Shown here: positions 9,945-17,426 of the stretch, one piece after another
How the letters are laid out: each line of letters starts with the position of its first letter
How positions within the stretch are numbered: position 1 is the stretch's first letter
Assembly: GCF_004335015.1 (NCBI RefSeq)
Contig: NZ_RQRU01000001.1
Location: forward strand, 558,001 to 622,000
Length of the DNA stretch: 64,000 nucleotides
Source: Psychrobacter pygoscelis
Lineage (GTDB): Bacteria; Pseudomonadota; Gammaproteobacteria; Pseudomonadales; Moraxellaceae
Reading direction: 5' to 3'
Notes under the pieces: model-generated
Seen by the model: only the letters and a program-made list of their open reading frames with translations
Told to the model about the DNA's origin: nothing
Databases searched by the model: none
Program-made: the position numbers and the translations under genes

Positions 9945-10895
9945 TCACTCATACCACGTTGAGGCTTTTTTTACCGATGATTTTTTTTGATTGGTCTTTT
10001 GCGTAGCTCGTGCCGACTGGACATCCGTATTTGACTGGGTACTAGAGTGCCTTGCTGCCACTGTCCTTGATTTGGAAGTTTTTGAATGGGCAGTTGCGGT
10101 CTTAATGGACTGCGAGGTAGCTTGGACTTTACTGGTAGAGTCGTCATGAGTACTGTCTTTAGTAGCGGTACGCTCCTCTCCCAACAGCCGAGCTAAAGAT
10201 GGCGAGATGGTCGCGTCTTTTAGCGTGTCCTCATAATGACTTGCAACCTTAGGCATAAGCGTATCTAACACTGGTTGCCACTGCACTTGGACATCACGAA
10301 AGCGCTTTTGCGTCTTATCAAAGACTGCCATACCTTGCTCAGCCAATTGCGGATAGAGACTGCGCTCAGTAATCCATGCTAGAGGCTGCTGACCTATATT
10401 TTCAAAAAAGTTCTTTAGGCTCTGGCTCATATTACTCTGCGCCCGAACGCGGTTTGCAAGTAGGTAAATGTCTACCTTACCTTTACGAATTCGCTTGAGA
10501 TCTTGCAGAGACTTTAAAAAGCGCTTGGTGCTATCTGCATCAAACACTGAGGGCAATACTGGGATTAGAATTGCCTCAGCCTCACTAATAAGCGACTGCG
10601 CGCGATCTGCTGAGATAGAGCCTGGTGCATCGATAATCAGCCAATCCTTTTTGCCCAATTTTTTGGCGACCTTCTTGGGCAAATCACCAATATCGTCTTC
10701 CTCTCGCCAATCGACCGCAATGATTGGGGCAGCAGTATCCGGACGACGCTTTAGCCAACTAAGGCTAGACTTCTGCGGGTCGGCATCAGCCAGCGCTACC
10801 GTCTGACCTTGGTTTGCCAGTGCTGACGCTAGAGTTATAGCAACTGAGGTCTTGCCGCAGCCACCTTTTTGATTTGCTATTAGTACGGTTTTCAT
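9945..10895 (-). CDS. Orphan ParA-family ATPase with basic C-terminal tail
   Basis: The N-terminus MKTVLIANQKGGCGKTSVA is a deviant Walker A (KGGxGKT) of ParA/MinD/Soj ATPases. It is followed by ADADPQKSS and the Walker B-like LIIDAPGSI near residues 85-95. Residues about 1-215 form the ATPase. The last 80 residues are low-complexity Ser/Thr/Lys/Gln, a positively charged tail that could bind DNA or polar partners. No ParB and no parS-like sites were seen nearby, so chromosome partition is not the obvious role. Orphan ParA proteins position cargo such as chemosensory arrays or carboxysomes; which applies here cannot be told. Confidence 0.85.
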   Translation of the reverse strand: MKTVLIANQKGGCGKTSVAITLASALANQGQTVALADADPQKSSLSWLKRRPDTAAPIIAVDWREEDDIGDLPKKVAKKLGKKDWLIIDAPGSISADRAQSLISEAEAILIPVLPSVFDADSTKRFLKSLQDLKRIRKGKVDIYLLANRVRAQSNMSQSLKNFFENIGQQPLAWITERSLYPQLAEQGMAVFDKTQKRFRDVQVQWQPVLDTLMPKVASHYEDTLKDATISPSLARLLGEERTATKDSTHDDSTSKVQATSQSIKTATAHSKTSKSRTVAARHSSTQSNTDVQSARATQKTNQKKSSVKKASTWYE

Positions 10896-11483
10896 AAAAA
10901 CTATTCCAATGTCTTAGATATCTACCACTAATCCTATGATTCTATCAGTTTATCTTGATAAATTACGTAGTTATCTTAATTAAATAAATTGACTTTAGGG
11001 CTGTTAAGATAAATTTTATTCTACTTTGACTGGATCATAATTATTAATATCATCTTACACCGGACAGGATTGTAAAAGATAGCGCTCCATAAGCTATTAA
11101 AGGATTTTAACGAAAGCAAACAGCCGATGCGGTTGCTAAGTTGTTATACTGGTTACCCAGACGCTAGTTATTCAATCACTATTTGTTCAGTCGCTAGTTA
11201 TTCAGTTCCTGTTTATGTAGTCACTATTTATATAACCATTACTTATATAGTCACTTACTTATATAGTCACTTACTTATACAGTCACTATAAAGCCGTTAA
11301 TCATTGTAAACCACGCAAAAACGAATGGCTCATAATATAGACGCTATTAGCGCTACCTTAATGATTATAGATCAAGTATACGGCCTTTATCACTTAAGAT
11401 ACTTGACTACCTTTGCAGCGTATTAATAAATAGGATTAACTGCTAATAGTTTATCGCACGAGACGCCGGTCTCTAAGTGCAAT
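10896..11483. other. Intergenic region with tandem repeat
   Basis: A stretch of almost 600 bp between divergent genes, AT-rich and without a coding frame. Its only clear structure is the 15/16-bp tandem array at 11166-11288. Confidence 0.6.
11166..11288 (+). repeat. 15/16-bp degenerate tandem repeat, about 8 units
   Basis: Eight head-to-tail units can be laid out: five of 15 bp (11166, 11181, 11196, 11211, 11226) with pattern RKTTATTCAGTCACT, then three of 16 bp (11241, 11257, 11273). Units 6 and 7 are identical (ACTTATATAGTCACTT). It is not in a coding frame. Confidence 0.8.
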
Positions 11484-11519
11484 ATGAGAAAAAGGTGTGA
11501 TATGAGAAAAAGGTGTGAT
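11484..11519 (+). repeat. 18-bp direct duplication carrying ribosome site and start codon
   Basis: ATGAGAAAAAGGTGTGAT occurs twice in a row (11484-11501, 11502-11519) and the following ATGAGAAAC begins a partial third copy. Each copy supplies AAGG(TG) 5-6 bases before the next ATG. Confidence 0.9.
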
Positions 11520-11993
11520 ATGAGAAACTTAACGATATTATCGGCTCCTTTACTACTGATTGGAAGCCTACTCTTGGCGGGCTGCGCCACCACGCCTAAA
11601 CTAACGCCGCAGCAATGCACTCAAGCCAATTGGCAAGACATTGGTAAAAAAGATGGTATGCAGGGGCGCTCTGGCGCTTACTTTGCTCACTATATTGCCA
11701 CCTGCCCGAATATTACATCCAGCAGTCCTGTTCGCAAGCTTTGGGAGGCTGGTCGACAGTCTGGGCTAGAAAGCTATTGTACAGAGCTAAACGCTTATAA
11801 GCTTGGCCGCGAGGGCTATGACTGGCAGCCGGTGTGCCCACTTGAAGGGATTGAAAAGCTAGAAGACGCTTATTCTGAAGGACGTTATTATTATCAGCGT
11901 CAACGTGATTTAGATTATCTAAGCTCACCCTATCCATGGGGCTACGGCCGCTTTGGCTATACGCCGTGGGGGCCTTGGGGTCATCGCTGGTAA
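11520..11993 (+). CDS. DUF2799 lipoprotein
   Basis: The ATG at 11520 gives MRNLTILSAPLLLIGSLLLAGC, a textbook lipoprotein signal with lipobox LAGC. The mature part has the DUF2799 pattern: WQDIGKKDGMQGR, a central cysteine-bearing repeat with YKLGREGYDWQPVC, and a YSEGRYYYQRQRD helix; it ends in an aromatic Gly/Pro/Trp/Tyr-rich tail. Function is unknown; it should be anchored in an envelope membrane. Two further in-frame ATGs at 11484 and 11502 lie in an 18-bp direct duplication, each repeat carrying AAAGGTG plus ATG. Longer starts would put a basic MRKRCD peptide before the signal, which is unlikely. Confidence 0.85.
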   Translation: MRNLTILSAPLLLIGSLLLAGCATTPKLTPQQCTQANWQDIGKKDGMQGRSGAYFAHYIATCPNITSSSPVRKLWEAGRQSGLESYCTELNAYKLGREGYDWQPVCPLEGIEKLEDAYSEGRYYYQRQRDLDYLSSPYPWGYGRFGYTPWGPWGHRW

Positions 11994-12018
11994 CTTATTT
12001 TAATACGCTAAAGCCCAA

Positions 12019-12055
12019 AAAAGTTGTCAGCCCAAAGGCCGACAACTTTATTTGT
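12019..12055. terminator. Hairpin terminator between convergent genes
   Basis: AAGTTGTCAGCC and GGCCGACAACTT form a 12-bp stem with one mismatch and a CAAA loop, flanked by A and T tracts. It separates the DUF2799 lipoprotein from the TonB receptor. Confidence 0.75.
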
Positions 12056-12075
12056 AACATAGGACTTAACAGTAC

Positions 12076-14157
12076 TTAGAACTGATAGCTCAAAGAGGCT
12101 TTGATATTACGACCCATATCAAAGTCAGTAGCTGTGTCATCACCACTATTTAAGCGAGAGGCATGGTTCGCATAAGTTTCATCAAATAGGTTATAAACGC
12201 CAACCGTTGCTTTTACTCCAGCAAGCTGACGCGGTGTAAAGTTCATATACACATCATGTACGTCGTAACTTGGCTTAGTGTTTTGTTTATTATCTGTGAT
12301 TGATGCCACGTAAGTACTACGCCAGCCTAAGCCAATGCTATCACTTGGTGCATAGTTTAAGTTCACCATGTAACGATCGCCTGAGTCTGCGCCACTACCA
12401 CTCACTGAAGGAATGCTATTACCAGTTTTTTCCCCTTCACTACGAGCGCGCGAATAGCTGAGACCCATACCAAAGTTATTAGTAGTATAGTTGGCTGCTA
12501 GCTCCACCCCTTTGATCTCAAAGTCTTCATCACTATTATACATACCTTGGCACTCACCACCAAAGCTACCGTCATTACAATTAATACCTACTCTTTCTGG
12601 ACGTCTTTTGTTTGGTTTGCGCATAAATAGCTGATAGTTTTCGATATTCGAGTCGAAATATTTTGCACTTAACTGTAGCGCATCGTCAGCCAATGTCACA
12701 CCATGAAGAGTAGTAACCACCCCAACTTCCGAGTTATAGCCTTCTTCTGGCTTTAGGTTCTTATTCACATAAATACCATCGCCATTGCTATTAAAAATCG
12801 CTTGACCTAAGTCAGGACCATTGAACAATTGCGTGTAGCTAGCAAATACCTGAGTACTCGGTGCGATTTCGTAGCTGGCAGCCAAGGCACCAACCACATT
12901 ATCATAAGTTTTGCCGTCAGCAACGAACTTTGGTGACTCATAACGGTCATAACGAACACCTGGCGTTAAGGTCAACTTATCTATCTGCCATTGATCTTCT
13001 AAATAGACAGACGTATTTTGTGCGCTATCGGTCCCTTGGGTCTGATTGTCACGTACCATTTCAGATTCTTTTTTATAGTGCTCAGCCCCTGCAATCAGCC
13101 TGTGGCTACCGACAGCACTATCAATAACACTGGTATTTTGAACCTTAGCACCTGTGGTTTTTACTTTGGCTCGCCATTCATAACCTGGTGATACTTTCGA
13201 ATCGTTATCGCGCGAGATCTCTGTTTGCGTTTGATAAATAGTAGTATCAACATCAATTAGTGCATTCGCTGGGTTGAAGTTGTAATCAGCGGTATAAGTA
13301 TCTCGGCTTACCTTTTGTGGAATTGGCTCATCAGTTCGTGCAGGGAAGTCTGGACGGAATGGGAACGTACCTTCTTTTTCAGTACGACTAAAGCTTGCGC
13401 CAATATGATGATCATTGGCTAGGTGAGCGCCTGCTTTTAATAGGATGTTTTCGCCTTCACTGTCTTCAAAAAGCTCACGACCGCTACCATCTTCGCCAGA
13501 CTCTGTTTTACGCTTGCCATAATAGGCCAATAGATCCACATTATCAGTCGGCGTTCCATAGACAGTGGCAGAAGTTAATAGCTCATCATTGTTACTGCCA
13601 TAACTTGTCTTTAGCTTAGCGCCAAGCTTCTGACCAGGCTTGAGCATGTCTACAGCATCAACAGTCTCAAAAGCAACGCCGCCGCCTAGTGCATCATTAC
13701 CTAGTGTTACTGAGTTATTACCGACGGCTACTTGAGTCTGCTTTAGTAAATCAGGGTCGATGGTCACATCACCCATATGATAGAACAAAGGACCTTCTTG
13801 ACGAGCACCATCGATCGTTACTTTAAGGTTAGTATCGTCAAGTCCACGAACTCGAACGCGCTGATTGATGTTAGATGTCCCGCCTACAGATACCCCAGGC
13901 ACTACTTCTAAAAAGTCGTTCAGGTGTGCAGCTTGCTGAGCTGGCGTATATTCTGCTGTGGTTACCTCACCCTCTTGTACCGATGGGTTTACCGACGAAT
14001 TTGCCGTTACTGTAATGGTCTGCAAAGTAGTCTGCGGCTGTTCTGCAGCGGCGGCAGACTGCGCAAACATAGCTACAGTGATAGCCACACTTAGCGCGCT
14101 CAATCCACGAGCGCCATGGGCAGCAGTGTTACTAGGGAAAGTCTTATTTGAATGCAT
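12076..14157 (-). CDS. TonB-dependent outer-membrane receptor, heme-receptor-like
   Basis: A 693-residue receptor importing an iron source across the outer membrane with TonB-ExbBD energy. The signal peptide ends near residue 38 (AQSAAAAE), followed by a TonB-box-like TITVTA. The plug includes HLNDFLEVVPGVSV, RVRVRGLDD and ITLGNDALGGG-type text (here VTLGNDALGGGVAFETVDA), typical of heme/hemoglobin receptors. The barrel has VNKNLKPEEGYNSEVG, related to the NPNLxPE motif of that class, and ends in LSYQF with the terminal aromatic. A Fur box lies about 115 bp upstream, so iron repression is likely. The substrate (heme or hemoglobin rather than a siderophore) is inference. Confidence 0.85.
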   Translation of the reverse strand: MHSNKTFPSNTAAHGARGLSALSVAITVAMFAQSAAAAEQPQTTLQTITVTANSSVNPSVQEGEVTTAEYTPAQQAAHLNDFLEVVPGVSVGGTSNINQRVRVRGLDDTNLKVTIDGARQEGPLFYHMGDVTIDPDLLKQTQVAVGNNSVTLGNDALGGGVAFETVDAVDMLKPGQKLGAKLKTSYGSNNDELLTSATVYGTPTDNVDLLAYYGKRKTESGEDGSGRELFEDSEGENILLKAGAHLANDHHIGASFSRTEKEGTFPFRPDFPARTDEPIPQKVSRDTYTADYNFNPANALIDVDTTIYQTQTEISRDNDSKVSPGYEWRAKVKTTGAKVQNTSVIDSAVGSHRLIAGAEHYKKESEMVRDNQTQGTDSAQNTSVYLEDQWQIDKLTLTPGVRYDRYESPKFVADGKTYDNVVGALAASYEIAPSTQVFASYTQLFNGPDLGQAIFNSNGDGIYVNKNLKPEEGYNSEVGVVTTLHGVTLADDALQLSAKYFDSNIENYQLFMRKPNKRRPERVGINCNDGSFGGECQGMYNSDEDFEIKGVELAANYTTNNFGMGLSYSRARSEGEKTGNSIPSVSGSGADSGDRYMVNLNYAPSDSIGLGWRSTYVASITDNKQNTKPSYDVHDVYMNFTPRQLAGVKATVGVYNLFDETYANHASRLNSGDDTATDFDMGRNIKASLSYQF

Positions 14158-14271
14158 ATCTACTCACTCTCATCATTCAAGCGGTCGTTACGGCCACAAT
14201 TAGATTGTTGAAAAGTTGGACAAACGCTTAAGTAAATCTAGCCAAGTCCAGTATAAAAATTTAACGCTAAT

Positions 14272-14290
14272 ATTAATGCTAATCGTTATC
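14272..14290. promoter_or_regulatory. Fur box upstream of the heme-type receptor
   Basis: ATTAATGCTAATCGTTATC matches the 19-bp Fur consensus (GATAATGATAATCATTATC) at 15 positions by hand count. It is correctly placed for the minus-strand TonB receptor. Confidence 0.7.
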
Positions 14291-14677
14291 ATTAATTTAT
14301 AGCGGCGTATAATAACCAACTGATTACCAAATAGCAATAATAGAATTACCCAAAAAATTGCATTCTAAAATATCGTTAATCACTATGATTAGTCTGGGTT
14401 TAAGGTACAAAATTGAGAGGTGCTAGTGAACCACTGACGACTGGTTTATGCGCAATTATTTGGCGATATTAGAGCGCTTATATTCAAGCGATTATTTTAG
14501 AATAAATCCCCTAAAAAACTATAAATTTGCCCCCTACAAATTTAAACGGCTATAAATGCTCACGCAGCCGAACCAAAATCAATCAAGACTTTTAATTTTG
14601 CGAGAATTCTGGCGAATTCATAAAGTAAGGTAAAAAAACGTTGCATTATCTTACGGTTTCCCTATAACCTTATATAG

Positions 14678-14693
14678 TTGACCAATTAGTCAG
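14678..14693. promoter_or_regulatory. RutR-type operator upstream of NCS2 permease
   Basis: TTGACCAATTAGTCAG is a near-palindrome matching the RutR site TTGACCA-nn-TGGTCAA with few changes. It shares its flanks (ATAGTTGACCA on the left, GTCAGGTTTT on the right) with a second copy at 19937. It lies about 180 bp before the permease start. A RutR-like regulator is encoded at 16359. Confidence 0.75.
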
Positions 14694-14873
14694 GTTTTAA
14701 TCTGAAGTAAACGTTTAAATCGTGAATAATTGAGCGGTTTTTGTCACTTTTGCCATCGCTGTCAGCGTTAAATGGACTTTTGTACTGATGCCGCCCATTG
14801 GATGATCGCACCTCTTAGTCACCCTAACAGCGCCATCATCGTCAGCAGGATATTATTTTAGGAGATAGCCAGA

Positions 14874-16316
14874 ATGACCCAACCCTCTAATTTGCAGAAG
14901 CAACTGCAAAATGAGCCATCCGCCGAGATGCAAAGTGAATTGCTTTATGGCTTGCACGATCGACCTAACTTTATGAAAGCTCTGTTAGGGGCCGTTCAGC
15001 ACGTCTTAGCCAGTTTTGTCGGTGTTATCACCCCTTCCTTAATTATCGGTGGCGTTTTGGGCCTCGGTGAAGAGATTCCTTACCTTATCAGTATGTCGCT
15101 CATGGTATCTGGGGTAGCAACCTTAATTCAGACGCGTCGTGTCGGTCCGATTGGCTCGGGACTCATGGCACTACAAGGGACTAGTTTTGGCTTTTTGAGT
15201 GCGGTACTGGCAGCAGGGATGGTGGTCAAGGCCAAAGGCGGCGGCCCTGAAGAGATCTTGTCGGTCATCTTTGGCGTGACTTTCTTGGGGGCATTTATTG
15301 AGATTTTCTTGAGCCGCTTTATTACCAAGCTCAAGTCGCTAATGAACCCCATTGTCACTGGCTGCGTCATCGTCACTATCGGTCTCTCACTCACCAAGGT
15401 CGGTTTAACCGATCTGGCAGGCGGCGTCAAAGCTGATGACTTCGGTAGTCTTGAGAACCTTATGCTCGGCGGCGGTGTGTTAGTCATCGTGGTGGCTATT
15501 AGCATTATAAACAATAAAGTGATTCGCTCTAGCGCTATCTTCATTGGGCTAATGCTCGGCTTAATCGCTTCGATATTCATGGGTAAGATCGACTTCTCCC
15601 AAGTGAGCCAAGCCAGCCTATTTACCTTGCCAATCCCATTTAAATATGGCTTTAGCTTTGATCTTCAGGCCTTTATCCCCATTGCCTTTATGTATGTTAT
15701 TACCAGTATTGAGACCTCAGGTGACTTGACAGCGACTTCGATGATCTCGCACGAGCCGATTCAAGGCCCACTGTATGAAAAACGGATTAAAGGTGGCGTA
15801 TTGGGAGATGGTGTTAACTCTATGATCGCCGGTATCTTCAATACCTTTCCCGTTACGACTTATAGCCAAAATAATGGGGTGATTCAAATGACTGGTATTG
15901 CCAGTCGCTACGTTGGCTTTTATGTCGCAGGACTGTTATTTCTTATGGGTATGTTCCCTATTATCGGTGCTATATTCACCCAACTGCCCAAACCTGTGGT
16001 CGGTGGTGTGACGTTATTGATGTTTGCAACGGTCGCGACAGCAGGCATTCGCATCTTATCAACGGTGAATTTTACCCACCGCAACATCTTAATTATTGCC
16101 ACCTCATTAGGTCTGTCAATGGGTATTGCTTTTGTCCCTGACGTACTAGCGCAGACGCCTAAGCTGATCCAGAATATCTTTGGTTCAGCCGTGACGATGG
16201 CAGGTATCGTTGCTATCTTACTCGATACGGTACTGCCCAAAAACTACGGTATCGAGTTCGACACCCCAGACCAGCATCTTGATGATGGTCTATTAGAGCA
16301 AACCTTACATAGATAG
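14874..16316 (+). CDS. NCS2 family purine permease (urate/xanthine type)
   Basis: A 480-residue proton symporter of the nucleobase-ascorbate (NCS2) family in the inner membrane, about 12-14 transmembrane segments. Family motifs are present: QHVLASFVGVITP in the first helix, TSIETSGDLTATS around residue 285, and the signature SQNNGVIQMTGIASRYVG. The length and sequence feel are like E. coli UacT/XanP rather than uracil permeases. Together with PuuD, UraH and UraD nearby, urate (or xanthine) is the likely substrate. AGGAG precedes the ATG. The RutR-type operator upstream suggests control by the adjacent TetR regulator. Confidence 0.88.
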   Translation: MTQPSNLQKQLQNEPSAEMQSELLYGLHDRPNFMKALLGAVQHVLASFVGVITPSLIIGGVLGLGEEIPYLISMSLMVSGVATLIQTRRVGPIGSGLMALQGTSFGFLSAVLAAGMVVKAKGGGPEEILSVIFGVTFLGAFIEIFLSRFITKLKSLMNPIVTGCVIVTIGLSLTKVGLTDLAGGVKADDFGSLENLMLGGGVLVIVVAISIINNKVIRSSAIFIGLMLGLIASIFMGKIDFSQVSQASLFTLPIPFKYGFSFDLQAFIPIAFMYVITSIETSGDLTATSMISHEPIQGPLYEKRIKGGVLGDGVNSMIAGIFNTFPVTTYSQNNGVIQMTGIASRYVGFYVAGLLFLMGMFPIIGAIFTQLPKPVVGGVTLLMFATVATAGIRILSTVNFTHRNILIIATSLGLSMGIAFVPDVLAQTPKLIQNIFGSAVTMAGIVAILLDTVLPKNYGIEFDTPDQHLDDGLLEQTLHR

Positions 16317-16358
16317 TTTGGCTAGACTGTTACGATCGCTCACTTGCGTCAGTCACAA

Positions 16359-16994
16359 TTATAAGCCGCAACCTCTCAGTATAAAGGGCACCAAGAAATT
16401 GGCTGTCCTTTTCTCATCGTGCTCATCATATCGCTCTTTATCCAGTAGCCCGACTATTTCGACCTCAAACTCTGCATAGCGCTGCGTCGTCGTCCAAATC
16501 AATATCAATAAATGAATGGGGTCGTTGATCGCAATCTTACCCTGAGCATACCAAGACTGAATGACTTGCGTCTTCTCCTGCGCCCATGACTTCATAGTGG
16601 TGGCCATAAACTCTTGCAAATGCGGTGCGCCATTAATAATCTCTAATGCAAATAGCTTGTGCCGCGTTGGATGAGCGAAAGCCTGAGCAAGCTTGGTACG
16701 GACGAACTGCTCAATGACCACTTTGGGATCGCTGTCTTCGGTCATGCTAACGAGTCCCTCATTCCACTCTTCAATAATCGTCGTCAATACGGCCTGATAG
16801 AGATTTTTTTTACTTTTGAAATAATAGTGGACGTTAGCTTTGGGCAACCCTGCCCTATCAGCAATGGCTTGCATGGTCGCACCGCGGTAGCCTTGCAGTA
16901 CAAATTCCATCTCAGCTGCGGCCAATATTAGCTGCTCATTGTGCTCACGAATCTCTTGCTGAGAGCGGTGATGGGATAAAGCGCTTTCTGTCAT
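16359..16994 (-). CDS. RutR-like TetR-family regulator of purine catabolism
   Basis: About 211 residues. The N-terminal helix-turn-helix reads GYRGATMQAIADRAGLPKANVHYYFKSKKNLY, typical of TetR proteins and particularly of RutR, with the FKSK hinge. The C-terminal ligand domain matches the RutR (YcdC) pattern: KLFALEIINGAPHL, WAQEKTQVIQSWYAQGKI, DPIHLLILIWTTTQRYAEFE. E. coli RutR senses uracil/thymine and binds TTGACCA-nn-TGGTCAA. Two such sites flank this gene, before the NCS2 permease and before uraD. The ligand here is more likely a purine catabolite (inference). ATG 16994 has AAGTGA ahead; GTG 17006 is an alternative start. Confidence 0.85.
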   Translation of the reverse strand: MTESALSHHRSQQEIREHNEQLILAAAEMEFVLQGYRGATMQAIADRAGLPKANVHYYFKSKKNLYQAVLTTIIEEWNEGLVSMTEDSDPKVVIEQFVRTKLAQAFAHPTRHKLFALEIINGAPHLQEFMATTMKSWAQEKTQVIQSWYAQGKIAINDPIHLLILIWTTTQRYAEFEVEIVGLLDKERYDEHDEKRTANFLVPFILRGCGL

Positions 16995-17426
16995 AGCTGT
17001 GGTCACTTAGAAAGATAGTTAGTAGAAAGATAGTTACTAGAAAAAATAGCCATTATAAAACTTTTGATGAAGCCATCGCTGCATACTTAAAGTCTACTAA
17101 CCTGCAACGACCTTAAAAGTAGCAGATAAATTAATACTACCAAACTTATTGAATATAAGACTTATTTGAGGCTTCAAGCTTAACATCTACGCATTCAACC
17201 CCCTACTAAAAATATATAAAAAGTCCGATATTAGAGCCTTGTCCCTTGCCTTAAACTGCCGATAAGCAACAATCAATCAATTGCTAATACTAATGATAAC
17301 CGTTATTATTTATAAAAAATATTGCTTAATACTTAATTTAATCATACTAATGGTAATAATTTCAGTTACTTAACTTTAATTATCAAATCTTAGCTAATCA
17401 GCTATAAACCTCTTCTAAGGAAGAAT
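16995..17426. other. Divergent intergenic region, regulator / TonB receptor
   Basis: A 432-bp AT-rich stretch. It holds the Fur box at 17289-17307 about 120 bp before the receptor. No RutR-type site was seen here, so autoregulation of the TetR gene through that motif is not supported. Confidence 0.55.
17289..17307. promoter_or_regulatory. Fur box upstream of siderophore receptor
   Basis: ACTAATGATAACCGTTATT matches the 19-bp Fur consensus at about 14 positions, in the promoter region of the plus-strand TonB receptor. It is placed much as the box at 14272. Confidence 0.65.

Larger units (their letters stand above)
14158..14873. other. Divergent intergenic region, TonB receptor / NCS2 permease
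   Basis: A 716-bp non-coding stretch holding the Fur box (14272-14290) on the receptor side and the RutR-type operator (14678-14693) on the permease side. The rest is AT-rich with no coding frame that I trust. Confidence 0.6.

Noticed and set aside
9945-10895. ParA as a sign of an integrated plasmid
   Set aside because: No ParB, replication or mobility gene nearby, and flanks are chromosomal genes such as topA.
11166-11288. Tandem repeat as a CRISPR array
   Set aside because: Units are contiguous 15-16 bp without spacers, and no cas gene is present.
12861-13619. Plus-strand ORFs within the heme-type receptor
   Set aside because: Shadows of the TonB receptor on the other strand, with His/Tyr/Arg-rich random-like composition.
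16995-17426. RutR-type site before the TetR gene itself
   Set aside because: Scanned by eye; only the Fur box is present.
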